Source of the DNA: Ypsolopha sequella
Lineage: Eukaryota > Arthropoda > Insecta > Lepidoptera > Ypsolophidae
Direction: 5' to 3'
Assembly: GCA_934047225.1 (NCBI GenBank)
Contig: OW203989.1
Location: 9,709,977-9,773,976, forward strand
Length of the DNA stretch: 64,000 nucleotides
Position numbers and translations under genes: made by a program. Each line of letters begins with the position of its first letter. The first letter of the stretch is position 1. Shown here piece by piece: positions 29,994-43,394 of the stretch. The notes below the pieces were generated by a model. That model saw only the letters and a program-made list of their open reading frames with translations. It was not told where the DNA came from and did no database searches.

Positions 29994-31095
29994 ATTATAA
30001 CCTTCTTCGTAAAGACAGAAAGTTGATCGGAACAATACAACCATAGTATGTACTCAATAATGTTCAAGAAGCGTCGTACACAATGGATTAGTCCATTATG
30101 GATAAGAGAATAAGTAATAGTAATAAGTAATAAGTAATATGTAATAAGTTTTATGTTGAAAAAAAAAGACATGATCTTGCTAAGTTTCTTGCCCTTCTTC
30201 TTAGCAAGACTAATCGAATGGGCGGAGGTAGGCATGTATTTATATATGTAACCTATTAGTAAGTAGTATATAGGATAGGATTTGGTTGGCCGCCTGGATT
30301 CGTGCTGGGGGCTCGGTTGGTGATCATTGAACCTGGTTCCTGGTCCCTGGCCGGGTCTCCGGTATGGGTTCGGGCGGCTGATTGGATTTTACCTTGTATA
30401 ATATATATTTTACCTATCATTTTAATCGTAAATATATTGCTACATAAATTAAATAAACATTTAATTTAGTCCATGTACATTTATTATTTTATTACATATA
30501 TTTTCTTTATTAGATTAAATTTGACGTGTAAAAAGTGTATATATCTATACCTGCTTTGCAAAATAAACTATTTGAATTTGAATTGAATTAGACCAGCCAA
30601 CATTTCGGTATTATTTAAGGGTAGTCATTTTCCTTTTCACCGCAGTTAGACAGGTCTGTTAGTATGTAAAAAAACTTTGATAACCATCTAAAAGTGGTAA
30701 CTAATAGAAATGTTGACGTCATATTTTTTTTGGATGGAATCCTGCAAATTTTTAACATTATATCAATGCAGTATAGAAACGCAGAAAGATTGATATAATG
30801 TTAATTTATATCTCTTTGCGATGGATAATTCGCCAAGTGATCAAACATAGAAATTTATTTCTGTCATAGCTTGAATTTTTTTTGAAATCTTTCAAAAAGG
30901 GCTTCATGAGCTAATTATAAAAATATACCACATCATTCATTACATATTAGCCACATTTCTTAAAAACAAAAAACATTCTCAAAACGCACTTTTAAGCTCC
31001 TTGTAGGAAATGGCTGAAGAAATCTTTGTTAAGCATACTCTAAATTACTCGTAATATTTCCATGTCTATCGTCATGATTTGAGATGGCCATCATA
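29994..31095. other. Noncoding stretch with MITE end
   Basis: A LINE-like tail lies near 30,560-30,590 (aaataaactatttgaatttg). At about 30,627 there is an inverted copy of the taactgcggtgaaaaggaa motif that recurs at 31,106, 31,217 and 31,418, suggesting an inverted-repeat element spanning about 30,625-31,125. Confidence 0.45.
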
Positions 31096-31590
31096 GTTTT
31101 TTGTCTAACTGCGGTCAAAAGGAAAATTGCTTCTCCCAAATTATACTGTTTAATAAATATGGCTATCTGGCCCATGGACTTAATATGCAGATTGTTTGTC
31201 TAAATTTCCTGTTTTTGTCTAACTGCGGTGAAAAAAAAAATTGCTTCTCTCAAATTATACCGTTTCATTAAACATGGCTAGCTGGCCCATGGACTTAATA
31301 TGCAAATTATTTGATAAAGCACTCTAAAGTCAACACAAAGGTTTACAAACACAGCGATTACAAAACATACAATACAGTATAATAAAATATTTGTCTAAAT
31401 TTACTGTTTTTTGTCTAACTGCGGTGAAAAGGAAAATTGCTTCTCCCAAATTATACTATTTCATTAAATATAGCTAGCTGGCCCATGGACTTAATATGCA
31501 AATTATTTGATAAAGCACTCTAAAGGCAACACAAAGGTTTACAAACACAATAGTTAAAAAACATACAATACAGTATAATAAAATACGAGT
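31096..31590. repeat. Tandem repeat, about 190-bp unit, 2.6 copies
   Basis: Each unit starts near tttttgtctaactgcggt and includes ctcaaattatac, tggcccatggacttaatatg and cacaaaggtttacaaacaca. The first unit is partial; the second (about 31,205) and third (about 31,395) are full and nearly identical. Confidence 0.8.
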
Positions 31591-32162
31591 GAACGTTGAT
31601 TTGGCCGTAGCCATTAGGGTGTTTCATTTTTCCAAAAGTTTAATTTTCATGTGAGATCGATTTTCCCCTGAGTCTCACTAGCACAAAAGACACACAGCCA
31701 TCCATCTATTACTTGTCTATTACGATATTGAGATACACGTTCGATCACCAAAACCTTTCAGATTTGTCGAAAACGGAAAAAATAAGTCGTGAATCTTTGA
31801 CAGGATGTTCTTCGAGATTTTTCTTAGCCTTGACACGGAGAGGGCAAATTTTCATGAGTTTTGTGCCCCTCCGTGACTTCCGACATCCGACCCAATGGAA
31901 CCAACAAGAGGCTACCCTGACCCAAATACAGACACTCAAATTAAAGTACAGCAAACAACCGACATTACTTGGAAAAAGTACTTTTTTATTTTTAAGATTC
32001 CGTCAAAAACTAGGAACCTTTAAGTGAAGCTATGCATACTTATGCTATGGGAGACATACAAATGTACAACTCAGAAAGGCACCTCGAAGTTTCCTACATT
32101 TCAAAAGCTTTTGCATAGATATGTTGAGTCAACTATATAAATGATCAATGTGAAACATAAAT
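31591..32162. other. Noncoding stretch
   Basis: A 104-codon open frame at 31,713-32,027 (+) has no recognisable domain, and the opposite strand is also open for part of it. No gene called. Confidence 0.4.
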
Positions 32163-32428
32163 ACAAGGTGACTTTTTGATTATCGTCCAAATTCATACTG
32201 GTGGCTTGGTAAGTGATCAGTATCATGGATCAATCACAATTTTGGTGAAATTCGTAAAATGAAATTTTGACTCCCCATAGTGATTCACTCGGGACTGGAA
32301 CTGAATTTCTATGGGAAGCCGAAATTTCATTATACGAATTTCACAAAAATTGTTACTGATCCAAGATACTCATCACTTATCAAGCCTCCAGTATGAATTT
32401 GGACGATGATGATGAAAAAGTCACCTTG
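32163..32428. mobile_element. MITE family D, copy 1
   Basis: Ends tacaaggtgactttttgat and its complement atgaaaaagtcaccttgta, flanked by TA. Inner arms (cgtccaaattcatact, ggtaagtgatcagtatcat) are also inverted. The same structure recurs at 34,844-35,108. Confidence 0.85.
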
Positions 32429-33964
32429 TATATGTTTTTCCAGACCTTTAACTTTGCGTTGCAAAGCCAGTTACTTAATTGGATAATTTTCACAAGGTTT
32501 TAATTTAATTTTTTTGGAAGTATTGACGGAACACGTTATATATTATGTACGAGGTACGCTTGACAGCCTTTATACCAATTTTCTTAATGCTTATTGAAAT
32601 GGGGTTTTAAAAGTTCACCTCCTTTGAATTTACTTTGTAAATAAATAAATACTACAAGGCCCCTGTAACGTTGTCTTGATTGAAAAGTAAAGCTTAGTTG
32701 GACCAAGTTGGTAAGTGTTTATCTATTATTTAGTAAATGGCACGAACTTTGCCCTACTTAGTAACCTTGACTGACAATCATTGCCCAAAGTTTAGCCCTA
32801 ATAACCGTTAATCCAAAAAGCGAAAGGTTTCGTGTCTTGATAATCAGATTACTCAGGTTTTTTAATTAAATAAAACAACTAAACGAATAAAGTTGATGGG
32901 TTAAAGTATTTCAGATATTTCTTCTGTTTTTTCTTATCCAATTCTTACGTGTTTTAAGTTCTTACAACGACGAACTTCGTAGAAGCAATCAAGTAATTGA
33001 ATATCTCTTCAAAAGAATGAGCCTACTAGCAAAATAAATAATGGTGGCCACGTAAAACTTGTAATTAATTATATAGCACAAGGGCCACAAGTATATAAGG
33101 TTAAATTCGTCAATTAATGATGTTCAAACGTTTTTGTAAAAAGTACAAAATATGAATTAATCCTCTTATCAGATTTTCTCTTTGCTCATATAAATACCTG
33201 CTGAAAAAATCCTTGAAGACGTTTTCTATTCTGTTTTTCATGTTAAGGTGGGCCATCCCGCTCAACTGCCGCTTTAGGTGTTTGTGACATCTTGATGGCT
33301 TTGATCTCAATACAACTTTTCGCACATCTTTATATATATTTCCCTTCCCCCCAAACCGCACTCCGACCCGTCTCTCATCAAGCGGTGAAAGATGGCGAGA
33401 TATTCAGATATTCAAAAAGCACCGAATTTGTGTAATAGTTTCAGGTAAAAACTGTTTTCCATGAAACAGTAACTGTTTATTTATAGAAAAGTTTATAAAC
33501 TTAGTCTTCTTTACATGAACGACGTCTGTATTTGTCTCTTTTTTTATTTACATTATAGATGAAAATTATACAATTTGCTAAACTTTTTATAAAAGCGGGG
33601 CAATATTGACGATATTCTGACAGCTATTATAAAGGTGTTTCATAAAAGTTTGCTTTTTGGGCTGCATAGAGACGTAGTTAGATGTCGCTAGATAATGCTT
33701 ATGAAAAATAATATGAAAAAAATAAGCTGCTGGCTTCACATTAAATTTTTACCCTTTGTATGAATCTTGAGAAAAATCCAGGCGTAAAGGGGCCTCTTAA
33801 AAGAAAAGGTTCGATACGTAAGTAACATCAGGAGTAGCTATTCTAAAAAAAAAACAAAAGATCAACACGACAATATCCGAGAGGGGGTACCCAGAGGTGT
33901 TTACGAGTGTACACTGTTACTGAAATAAAACGACACTTGTACACCTACTTTTAACAGAAGATTT
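32429..33964. other. Noncoding stretch
   Basis: AT-rich. The open frame 33,110-33,361 (-) was examined and shows no recognised motif. Confidence 0.45.
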
Positions 33965-34200
33965 TTACGTCCCAGCCTATTCAAAGCCTTATTTATAGTC
34001 GTACTTCGGGCAGAAATACATGTTTTTTAGAGCATGCAGGTTTGTTTCCCAGTATTGTCCTTCACCGTTCAGCAAGTGGTAAGTAACAAATGCTAAGCAC
34101 ATAGGTTTTGAAAATCTCCTTAACGCCTATTCAAACGGGGAGAATTTGAATCCAGGTGGTGTCTAGATTGACCAACCAGGTTACTGTGGTTCCTAGATTA
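33965..34200 (-). mobile_element. tRNA-derived SINE copy 2, degraded
   Basis: Shares gtacttcgggcagaaatac, caccgttcagcaagtggtaa and gctaagcacatag with positions 1-256. The tRNA-like head is strongly decayed. Confidence 0.65.
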
Positions 34201-34288
34201 ATTAAAAAAGAATTGAAATAAAAGACCGCAAATTCTCGATTAATTCTCACTCGGTAAGTAAGGTAGGTATAAAGGTACAGTGAAGATC

Positions 34289-34395
34289 ACATCAAGCTAT
34301 ACACATTGGGCTTTGTACTTGTCTTATATCCTTTACTATAGGCCCTATAGTATAGGGGCTAACATGGTACTGCAAGTGTATAGCTTGATGTGATC
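34289..34395. repeat. Inverted repeat
   Basis: The arms gatcacatcaagctatacac and gtgtatagcttgatgtgatc are exact complements with about 65 nt between them, itself partly palindromic (ctataggccctatag). Confidence 0.7.
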
Positions 34396-34843
34396 AGATG
34401 GACTATATGGGACAGGTAGACAAAGGTATTATTTTTTTGCCCTCATGACATAATTTTCTCCTGTCTTATATTTTTTATCTCTTTATTCAATTAAAGTATA
34501 GGCTTACTTTTTACATTTAGTTGATGTAACTAATATTATAAAAAAACACATGGTTTTGCTAAGTTTCTTGACCTTCTTCTTAGCAAGACTAATTGAATGG
34601 GCGGAGTTAGGCATATATTTATTATATGTATTGCATATATTTATAATATTATTTATTTCTCATTCCTATATTTTTATTTTATTCAAGTGTATTTTTTTAT
34701 TAAATTTAAGTAAATCCAACCTTTATTATTACTCTGCGTATTTCCACATATTATTATTTATGTCATAAAACTATTACCTATACACATAGATTACTTAATT
34801 ATTACATTAAAACCAACCTGTCATAAGTATATATGTTATATAT

Positions 34844-35108
34844 ACAAGGTGAATTTGTGAACATCGTCCAAATTCATACTTGAGCCTTGGTAAGTGATCA
34901 GTATCATGAACCAATAACGATTTTTGTAAATTTCATAAAATGAAATTTCGACTCCCCATAGTGATTCACCCAGGACTGCGAGTGAATTACTATGGGAAGT
35001 CGAAATTTCATAATACGAAATTCACAATTATTGATATCGATTTATGATGCTGATCACTTACCAAGCTTCCAGTATGAATTTGGACGATGATCAAAAAGTC
35101 ACCTTGTA
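34844..35108. mobile_element. MITE family D, copy 2
   Basis: Left end tacaaggtgaatttgtgaac, right end tgatcaaaaagtcaccttgt, with TA on both sides. It shares the internal gactccccatagtgattcac block with copy 1. TA target sites suggest a Tc1/mariner-like driver (inference). Confidence 0.85.
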
Positions 35109-36086
35109 TATTTCATTTCATATTTCTCCACTGTACTCCATTCATTATTATTGGAAACATGCTTGAAATTAAACACGCCTTCTCATTAAAATGCTCTCCT
35201 TTGTTTGATTAATCTGGAACAATAGAATATCCAATATCAAAATCCAAGGTTAGAGCTGCTTAATTCTGAATACCTTTGTGGTAATTGTCTTCCTATTCTG
35301 TTTAAGGCTCGGCTCCGCAAACATTCATTCTGAAGTTATTTTTGGTTAACGATAAAGATAGATCTGTGTATTTATTATGTATCTATTTGTATTTTTACGT
35401 TTATATCATAGGTTTAAAATAACTTTTTTATTATTTATGTTATGCTCTGATTTAAATTTTCAAGATGAATATATTTATATGATTTTCCAAGGTTGAATTG
35501 AAAAAAATTCTTGTGGAAATAAGTCCGCCCTTGCCTTCTATCTGTTCTTTGTATCTGTTACCAGCCAAGCCCTATTTAAGGATAAACTAGTTTTTTTTTA
35601 TGAACACCCAAAACTACTTTGACCTAGGCCAAACTAGTTTGTCCTAAAATCGGGTCTGGCCGGTAACATATCTATCTTCTTATTTTTGTGCAAAATAGTC
35701 CCTGCGGTCCGTAATAGAATTACAATGGATCATAAGCCATTCACTTCATACTTTCGTAATCGATTTTAGCGATATAATTCTATTTCGGAACGCAGGGCAA
35801 GTTTGTTCCTTCATTCATTCATTCATTCATTCATTCATAGATAGCTATTTTAATATTCAGCAGCCCACAACATGTAACCTTCCTATTTTCGGGATACAAA
35901 ATGGTTTGCATTTATTTCAGGGCCGTTCATAATTTATGTGTGAAATGTTCAAACTTAATTGTTTTGTGGTTCGAGCACTAATTTATTCGTGTTTTGTCTA
36001 GTCGCGCCTGAAGTTCAATCTTTTTGACATAAACAGGACCGGTTTTAAAATGGATTTGTTTCTAGATTGTTGCGTTGTTGTTTTTA
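35109..36086. other. Noncoding stretch with ATTC microsatellite
   Basis: Seven attc units at about 35,812-35,838. Otherwise nothing recognised. Confidence 0.5.
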
Positions 36087-36376
36087 GGATTCCTTACCCA
36101 AAGGGTAACCAACGGGACCCTATTACTAAGACTCCGCTGTCCGTCCATCTGTCAGTCTGTCACCAGGCTGTATCTCATGAACCGTGATAGTAAGACAGTT
36201 GAAATTTTCACAGATGATGTATTTCTGTTACCGCTTTAACAGCAAATAGTAAAAAACAGAATGAAATAAATATTTAAGGGGGCTCGCATACAACAAATTT
36301 GAGTTATTGCCGTTTTTTTAGATAATGGTACGGAACCCTTAGGGCGCGAGCCCGACTCGCACTTGGCCGGTTTTTA
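36087..36376. repeat. Lepidoptera-type interspersed repeat, copy 1
   Basis: Contains cgctgtccgtccatctgtc, atggtacggaaccctta and ends gactcgcacttggccggttt. I know this combination from many lepidopteran genomes; I cannot name its superfamily from sequence alone. Confidence 0.75.
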
Positions 36377-36479
36377 AGATAGAGCTGGAACAAAAACCGT
36401 TGAAAAAACGATAAAAGCCTCCTTGGGTTTCAATTTCATGATTTTTTATTATTTGCCGTGATAGAGGCAATAGTAACAC

Positions 36480-36727
36480 GTAGGTATTTTATAAAATTAT
36501 CTATTGGCTACATTTTACGGCTAAAATGACAGACAGACAGAGAGCGGAGGCTTAGCAATGAGGCCTCTTTGGGCACCCTTTAGGTATGGAACCCTAAAAA
36601 CCTAAAACACAGAATAAAATAATATTTTAAGGGGCTCCCATACAACAGACGTGTTTTTTTTCCGTTTTTATAGTTAATGGTACGGAACCCTTTGTGCGCG
36701 AGCCCGACTCGCACTTGGCCGGTTTTT
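36480..36727. repeat. Lepidoptera-type interspersed repeat, copy 2
   Basis: Follows copy 1 in the same orientation and ends cccgactcgcacttggccgg. Confidence 0.7.
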
Positions 36728-36957
36728 TGTTTGTTCCACCAATTTAAATTTTATGCACCTACCTACCAAACATTTGCTAAATATTCTAGGTTGTGCTAGG
36801 ACAACTTGTCAGATGGAGACTATGAAATACTCGTTTTTTTTTTCATATTATTAGGAAGGCTTTAATTTTTTTTTTTTCCTTTAAGCTTAATTAAATAGAA
36901 AAAGTCCCTAAAAACAGAAAATCTTATAATCATTAGCTTATTTCTTGTATTTTTTTA

Positions 36958-37067
36958 TATATAATTATATAGGTAAATATATATACATCAGGCAATATAT
37001 CTTGGATTCGATCATGATGTTTCATAATTGTGCCTGATGTATATATATTTACCTATATAATTATATA
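36958..37067. repeat. AT-rich hairpin, about 38-bp arms
   Basis: The arm ending taaatatatatacatcaggc is complemented by gcctgatgtatatatattta, with both arms continuing through cctatataattatatat. The loop is about 34 nt. Confidence 0.7.
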
Positions 37068-39480
37068 TCGAAAAAATAAAATATAGTCATCAACATATTC
37101 CAACGTCTTGGTTAAGGTAGAGCCTCATAGTATTTTCTTTCGCCTTTTAGCAAGCAGTTTGCATGCACAAACTACCTATAAGTTGCGAAAAACCCTGGCA
37201 CCGGGAATCGAATTTTGTCCTCTGATTCAATAATTTAGAATCTCGCAATCCATCCAATTGATACCGCTGCTTTGACAACGTTAATACAACGGCTATCAAA
37301 ACGGATCACTGTTGACTTTGGACCGGTTCCGTATAATTATCCACTAATCTAGGAACTAGAGATACATAAACATCTACAAATTAAACTAAGCAACCTAAAG
37401 ACATAGAATAGTATATTTCGTGCTGAGTAAAGAAAGACGATTTTTCTTACCCGAGGAATGAAGCTAGTTTTGATATGAGCCGAAGGTACTTGGTACAAAC
37501 GATTCTGTTTCTACTACCTTTCATGTGGAGTAGACATTAATTCATTATTTGAATGACTTTCCGAAAAATTCGCCATGTTTTCCCCCAAATTGTAAGTATT
37601 TTATAACAACCTTGCCCCGCGGCGCGGCGTGAAGTGCCCAGTAACTTTTTTTTTGTACTCCGTCTGTCGGCCAGCGGCGCTAATAACTGGTCAGTATCAT
37701 TCTGCCAACTGAGGGCCGAGAAATAATTTCAAGCGTCAAGACAAATTTTGGACATCAAGAAGAACCTGACCGAGTACGAAATTAAATTTCATACAAAATT
37801 TCGTACTTACAGAGCCACAAACTTATCTGTTCCGGTGGCGAAGACTGTCACACAGTGAATATAGAAGCCATTTTAGTTTGGCGCACCGCTACCGATAAGT
37901 TTGTGGCTCTGTACCTGAGAGTTATTTCGCAACTGGGTCCAGAAAGTTCGATTTCGGAAACTAATTTCGAGTATATAATGGAACGTTTTATTAAAGGTAG
38001 TAGAAAAAGATATTATTCGAGTTTAAAAACTTAGTAAGTTTTTACGCAAAACATGTACCTACCTTATTACTAAAAGATTAAATAATCAAGTCTTATAGTA
38101 TAAAGGGATAAATGTCTCTAGAGACTCTGCGACAGAAGAAAGCCAACTGAAGGTTATATTACCGCTAAATGGGCTGTTTTTCCTTGTGCTTGATTTAATT
38201 TGTATGTAAGTAGTAAGTAACTTCCCGCAACATAGCTCTTTTTACTTCTCTGACAAGAAATAAGCTTGACGTTAGTAGTGGGGACATTGGTGTCTCACAG
38301 ACAGCACCAAGACAAAAGTGATCATCACATTTCGTTGATATCTCGCCTGCCCTCACGTTAGCTTCGTGCTTCGAAGATATGCGCTGTGGCGGATAAGTAC
38401 TCACAGACTGATAGACAGACAACAAAGTGATCTCATCAGGGTTCCGTTTTTTCATTTTGAGGTACAGAACCCTAAAAATGAAAAATCTTGGTTTTGCTTG
38501 GGTGTAATGAATTATCTCATATGTAGTCAACTGATGATACTACAAAACTTTCTCAAGAAAATGTTATCTCTCAAAAAAATCTTATTTCTCTTAAATCCAT
38601 CGCTCTGAAATATTCACATATTCACTATTTTAACTTGAAATGGTAAGAGTGTTTAGCGGAATATTGCAAATTCTTAATATGTCCACAAATTCATGATGGA
38701 CTTCCGCAAAGTAACGCCATTTTCAATAAATTTCAACAAATTTTAAAAATTTATACTTACGATTGTCTGCACTTGGTGAAACTTGAAACACATCTTGAAT
38801 TAAAACATTGTTTTAATTCAAGATTTTAAAAATTGATTTTCCAAGGTACTTGCTAAAGTTTACACGTATCAAGTAATACATGAAATATCTACTAACTGAA
38901 TGAAAAATCAATACCCAGGTAAAAACTATTTGGGTAGGTAAATATGGGTATGTATCGACCTGTCTCTGACCTATTATTTGTCTATCGAAAGCTCGAACTA
39001 GAAGCAGCAACAGTGTCGCCTATCTGGTAGACGTAAGGTTAGTACAGCTCAAGATGAAGAGCATAGTAGCTGTCTAGCTGTGACCTGCACAATACTCCCC
39101 CTTACCTGTCGAACTTAGTTTATTCGTCCAAGACGTCGAAGCTCCGAAAATACACAGTTGCGACGCCATCTGTGATTAACTTCACGCCTGCCTTCTGTAC
39201 TGGCCTGAATTGGAGTACTGGAGTAAAAGGAAATAAAAGAAAAAAAATAATAGAAATAATAAGTTTTGTAATAATTGCAATAGAAACGCAGGAAGGCTAC
39301 ATCACGTTGGTCTAACGTTACGTCGAGAGACAAAACTTCTCTATTATTATGGAAAGCTTCCCGGCACATCGCCGTCTTGAAACCATCTATGAACCATCGT
39401 CAAAACGTAATAATTATCGGTGAAAAGTGGTTGTACCAAGTGTGGACTGTGACTTACATTTATAAATACAAAAAAATGGA
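37068..39480. other. Noncoding stretch
   Basis: It contains a decayed SINE-like piece at about 37,140-37,290 and fragments of the interspersed repeat near 38,440. Inverted copies of gccacaaacttatc near 37,820 and 37,896 form a small hairpin. Open frames here are short and unrecognised. Confidence 0.45.
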
Positions 39481-39799
39481 AATATACGAGTAGTACTATC
39501 ATGGACGAATAAATTATTCGTCTATGGTACTATACAAGAATGTGTTCTTTGAAGAATTTTGTTCAGATCTGGTATCGGCTACCTATGAAAATTACATGTT
39601 TGACCTTCAGCAGCACTGCATACGCGCTGCAATAGAATACGGTAATTGGGCCGCAGGCGCAGGTCAAATACGTATAAAAATTATTGGTCAAAAAATATTG
39701 ACAGATTCGATTGGACTAGACAAAAACTAAACAAACGCGGGCGAAGCCGCGGGCAGAAGCGATAAATATATTGTCACGACATGAATTCCCGAGTGTGAA

Positions 39800-40085
39800 C
39801 GTGGTACACAAGGTACACCCGCGTTTCACTAACGATTATTACGTCCCAATGTGATGGGTGGTGAGCCCTATCCCCGTTCTTCGGGCACAAATATACTCTT
39901 TTTAGGGAATGTAGGTTTCCTCACGATGTTTGCCTTTACCGTTCAGCAAGTGGTAGTAATACAAATTATATGCACATAGATTCTGAAAAACTCATTGGAC
40001 CGGGGATCGAACCTGGCAAAAGCTAGGCTATTATATATTTGGTACCGCTGAGCAAATGCTGCTGTATTGACCGGGTGGATTGGAA
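39800..40085 (-). mobile_element. tRNA-derived SINE copy 3
   Basis: Shares the order gtacacccgcgttt, acgtcccaa, gtgatgggtggtgagc, aggtttcctcacgatgttt, accgttcagcaagtggta, tatgcacatagatt, then a B-box-like region on the minus strand. Just upstream, at 39,730-39,760, is a gggcgaagccgcgggcag SINE motif. Confidence 0.7.
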
Positions 40086-41446
40086 CCCTAGTCCATGGAT
40101 TGAAAATCAATTATTTCCGGTCGAGCTACACTTTTTAACCGCTGAAAAAATAAAATGCAAATTTCACAAACAGTAAACGTTTTCGCCGTTCATTGCAACT
40201 TCATTTCACTTTATCAGCTCATTTCATTACACAAATTACAAGACTGTTTTTATTTATTTACTTTTAAAGTGCAAATGATCAAATATTGTATTTGTGTGTT
40301 TGCATACATTGATAATTAAATGGTCATACTATATCATGAACAATGTAAGATATAGTATGGTTGGAAATAAAATTAATAACTCTTTTCATAGTTCAGACTA
40401 TACTGCTGATACCATGAAAGACCTAGATCCCTGTATTACAGATAATAGATTCATCAAATTAAATAAGCTTGCCATTGAATGATACCAATAGAAATTATAA
40501 TTTTTTCATCAATTGGCTAATTTGCCAACCTGAACTCAGTATCGCGTCGGCATCAGCGCACGACGGACGTCGCACGACGGACATCGCACAAAACAACGCA
40601 AAGCAACATCTCTCTTGTCTTGTCTCTTTTCTGCTCGCCATAATTATGACTTCCACGTGTCAATGTGACATTGCAATACTACGTAATTGACTGAAATAAT
40701 TTATGTTGTGTTCCGTTATAGAAATTCTTGTGAAGGTAACCTATCTACACTTTCTTGTAATATCATTGGATAATAATTATTATGATATAGATAGATGACC
40801 ATTTAAGTAAAATCGCAGCCAGCCAAATTTTCATCAACACAACTTTAATCGACACAAAACTCCAATCTACTAAAAATCCTCGGTGAAGACCTTCAACACC
40901 TTGCGTCGGCACTTCAAACGCACTTATCACAGAAATATTCTGCTGAAGAGTTGTTCGAAGCAGAAAAAGAAATCTTTTAGTGAGAATCGAGTAGGTGCTT
41001 CTCGCACTCCTCATAATTTTCTTTGATCCAGAACGAAGAACCAGACAGAAGTAACGCTTATTTTCATCCCTGTAAAGGTGAATTAACAGCAGATTCACGT
41101 GTGAAGAAATTGTGTTAACTTAGCTCAAGAAAGTTCAAGAAGGCAAATTTCAAAGTCGAATTCGTTAAAGATTTCTCATCATTTCGAGTTGGGCATGAAT
41201 AAGGAAAGGCAATTTAAACTGGCAGCCTTGTCGACATTTGCACGCCTCACATACAAAATATGACATGGTTTTCAGTCTTATTTGTAAATCATTCACCACA
41301 TGTTGTCTGTAGCAAAGGTTTGTCAGGTTAATAAATGTATATTACGCGACAGGCAGGAGTGCGAGCAATTTCATACCGACATGTATGTACTCGCCCGCAT
41401 TCCCGCCATGCAGCGTACTTTACATATTTATTGAATATTGAATATA
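40086..41446. other. Noncoding stretch
   Basis: No gene. Short frames were examined and rejected. Confidence 0.45.
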
Positions 41447-41449
41447 TTA

Positions 41450-41656
41450 GGTCTTTCAATTTAAATGGAAAAATACTTTTTTTTGCACGAACTTTTTCTT
41501 CACTTGTCCATAGAAACTGAGTCAGCTGATCGGACCACTTTGTACTGAGAAGTGAAAAAAAAGTTCACGCAAAAAAAAAATGATTTGCAGTGGAATGTGA
41601 TGTATTTACGATACTGAATCACCTCCTAAATTACTTTCCATTTAAATTGAAAGACC
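41450..41656. mobile_element. MITE with TTA target duplication (PIF/Harbinger-like)
   Basis: Left end ggtctttcaatttaaatgga; the right end is its complement tccatttaaattgaaagacc. TTA lies on both sides (41447-41449 and 41657-41659), the three-base site expected for PIF/Harbinger elements. 207 bp, no coding capacity. Confidence 0.8.
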
Positions 41657-41659
41657 TTA

Positions 41660-43394
41660 TATTATATTGAATATTATTCAATGTATGTACAAGTACAATA
41701 ATACGTACATTGGCTCAACTTTCATAACCTAAACACGACTCGGCGTGATATGTGTACCAAGTACGTGTCGTACATATTGCACATTGTACTTTATCTTTTA
41801 AATATATCTATCTACACAATGACTTTGGTGTTTCGATTTTCTGGCTAGAGTGTAATCAGTGTGATCAGAGTGTATTTACCAAAACGCCATACTCTAATAA
41901 TCTTAGATTTCCCGTTTGATTTTTTCCTGTCCAATTTCGAATAAGTACGCAATAAAGGCAACTTCATATTTCCTAACAAATATTTTATAAGCAACGAACT
42001 AATTTACAAGTAAATTTATTTTTAATTAATTCGAATATATTCGGCCAAAGTGTATTTTATTTGAAAAAAGAAAACAGCATGCCATAGTTAACCTTTCCGT
42101 AGTAGAGATTTTAGTTCGAGCGATCATATAGAAGAGGAATGTTGGTTATACGAGCACTCTTTTATTAAAAAATGCTTTTGGATCGTTACGTAGCAAATAA
42201 AGTAACACAACCGGAGAAGAGAGCCCTCTCTCGGTTCATTTGTGCCAACAGGTACAGTGAACTGGCCACCTATATATTGACCCCTTATCTAAATCTTTAT
42301 ATGTAAATGTATACCTTGAGTAACCATTAATGAATTTTCTAATGTTAGCCAAGACTTTCTCGTCTCTGAGCACTCAAGTTTCACCAACAATTAGTCTCTA
42401 TGGTATCGCCAAACTTGAAGTTGGTATAATTGGAGAAGAAAACGATATCGTGGTGTAGGATACAAGTGGTCAGACAACCTCGTCTTCTAATTTTCGGCTG
42501 GTATGATGTTAATCCCCCCCCCTGTTAGGTAGGGATGCCTTGCTTTTTCAGGACACACCCAATCAATGTGAAACTTTTATGTATGTTTTGTCACACCTTT
42601 ATCTTTCGGCTGTAAACAGCGTTGCCTAGTTGGAAAACTATGGCTTGAAAGATTTTATTTTTGAAAATCGTATATTTTTGAAAATCTTTATAAGGTGTCA
42701 TGTATTACGATCAATACAAAAATCTTGTATCACTTTAAGAAATTATCCCTAAAGAGGTGCAATGACACTTGGTTTGTTCGAAATAAATTCGGCCAACTTT
42801 CAATGCGCTTTCATGCGTTCCGATTGGCTAATTAAGCTACGCAGTGATAGAGAAAGAGATAGAGAATCCCCGGGAGCACAAAATAACCACTTACAGAAGG
42901 TTTACGAAATCTCCGCATAACCAGCGAAAACAGGCGCACGCACACATCGGATGAAGTCGGTCGAAAGCCAATACAAAATTCTGTCGAGATCATCATACGT
43001 GCGCATCTATGCATATGTGTGTCTGTTTTCGCATTTTGTGCCGGGAGTAAGATGCATTTTAGTCAAGTCTATGCAAAAACACTGATTATTTGGCTTTAAG
43101 GCGAATGGATACGCCAACTGCAATTTGGAGCTGTCTTTGAAGGCCTACGCCTCCCACACGGGTGGTCCAAAAACTTTCATAAAAATATATGACAGGCATC
43201 ATAGAGTCAAAAATAAATTAAGTTTCATAAACTGTTTTTCTATTGTAAGTTTTGCCAAAAAAATCGAAAGTCATCGAAAGTTTCACATGAATTCTCTTAC
43301 TCCTTCCAAACGCCTAAAGCGATTTTAATTATTATTTCACCAAATTATAGGAAATTTAGAGATCTAGAAAATTTATGTTCAACATTTTTTTTCC
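41660..43394. other. Noncoding stretch
   Basis: No feature recognised. Confidence 0.4.

Noticed and set aside
31713..32027. 104-codon open frame
   Set aside because: No recognisable domain and the opposite strand is also open for part of it; no splice or start context.
35812..35838. Short regular repeats considered as a possible CRISPR array
   Set aside because: It is a simple attc microsatellite without spacers, and the sequence is eukaryotic.
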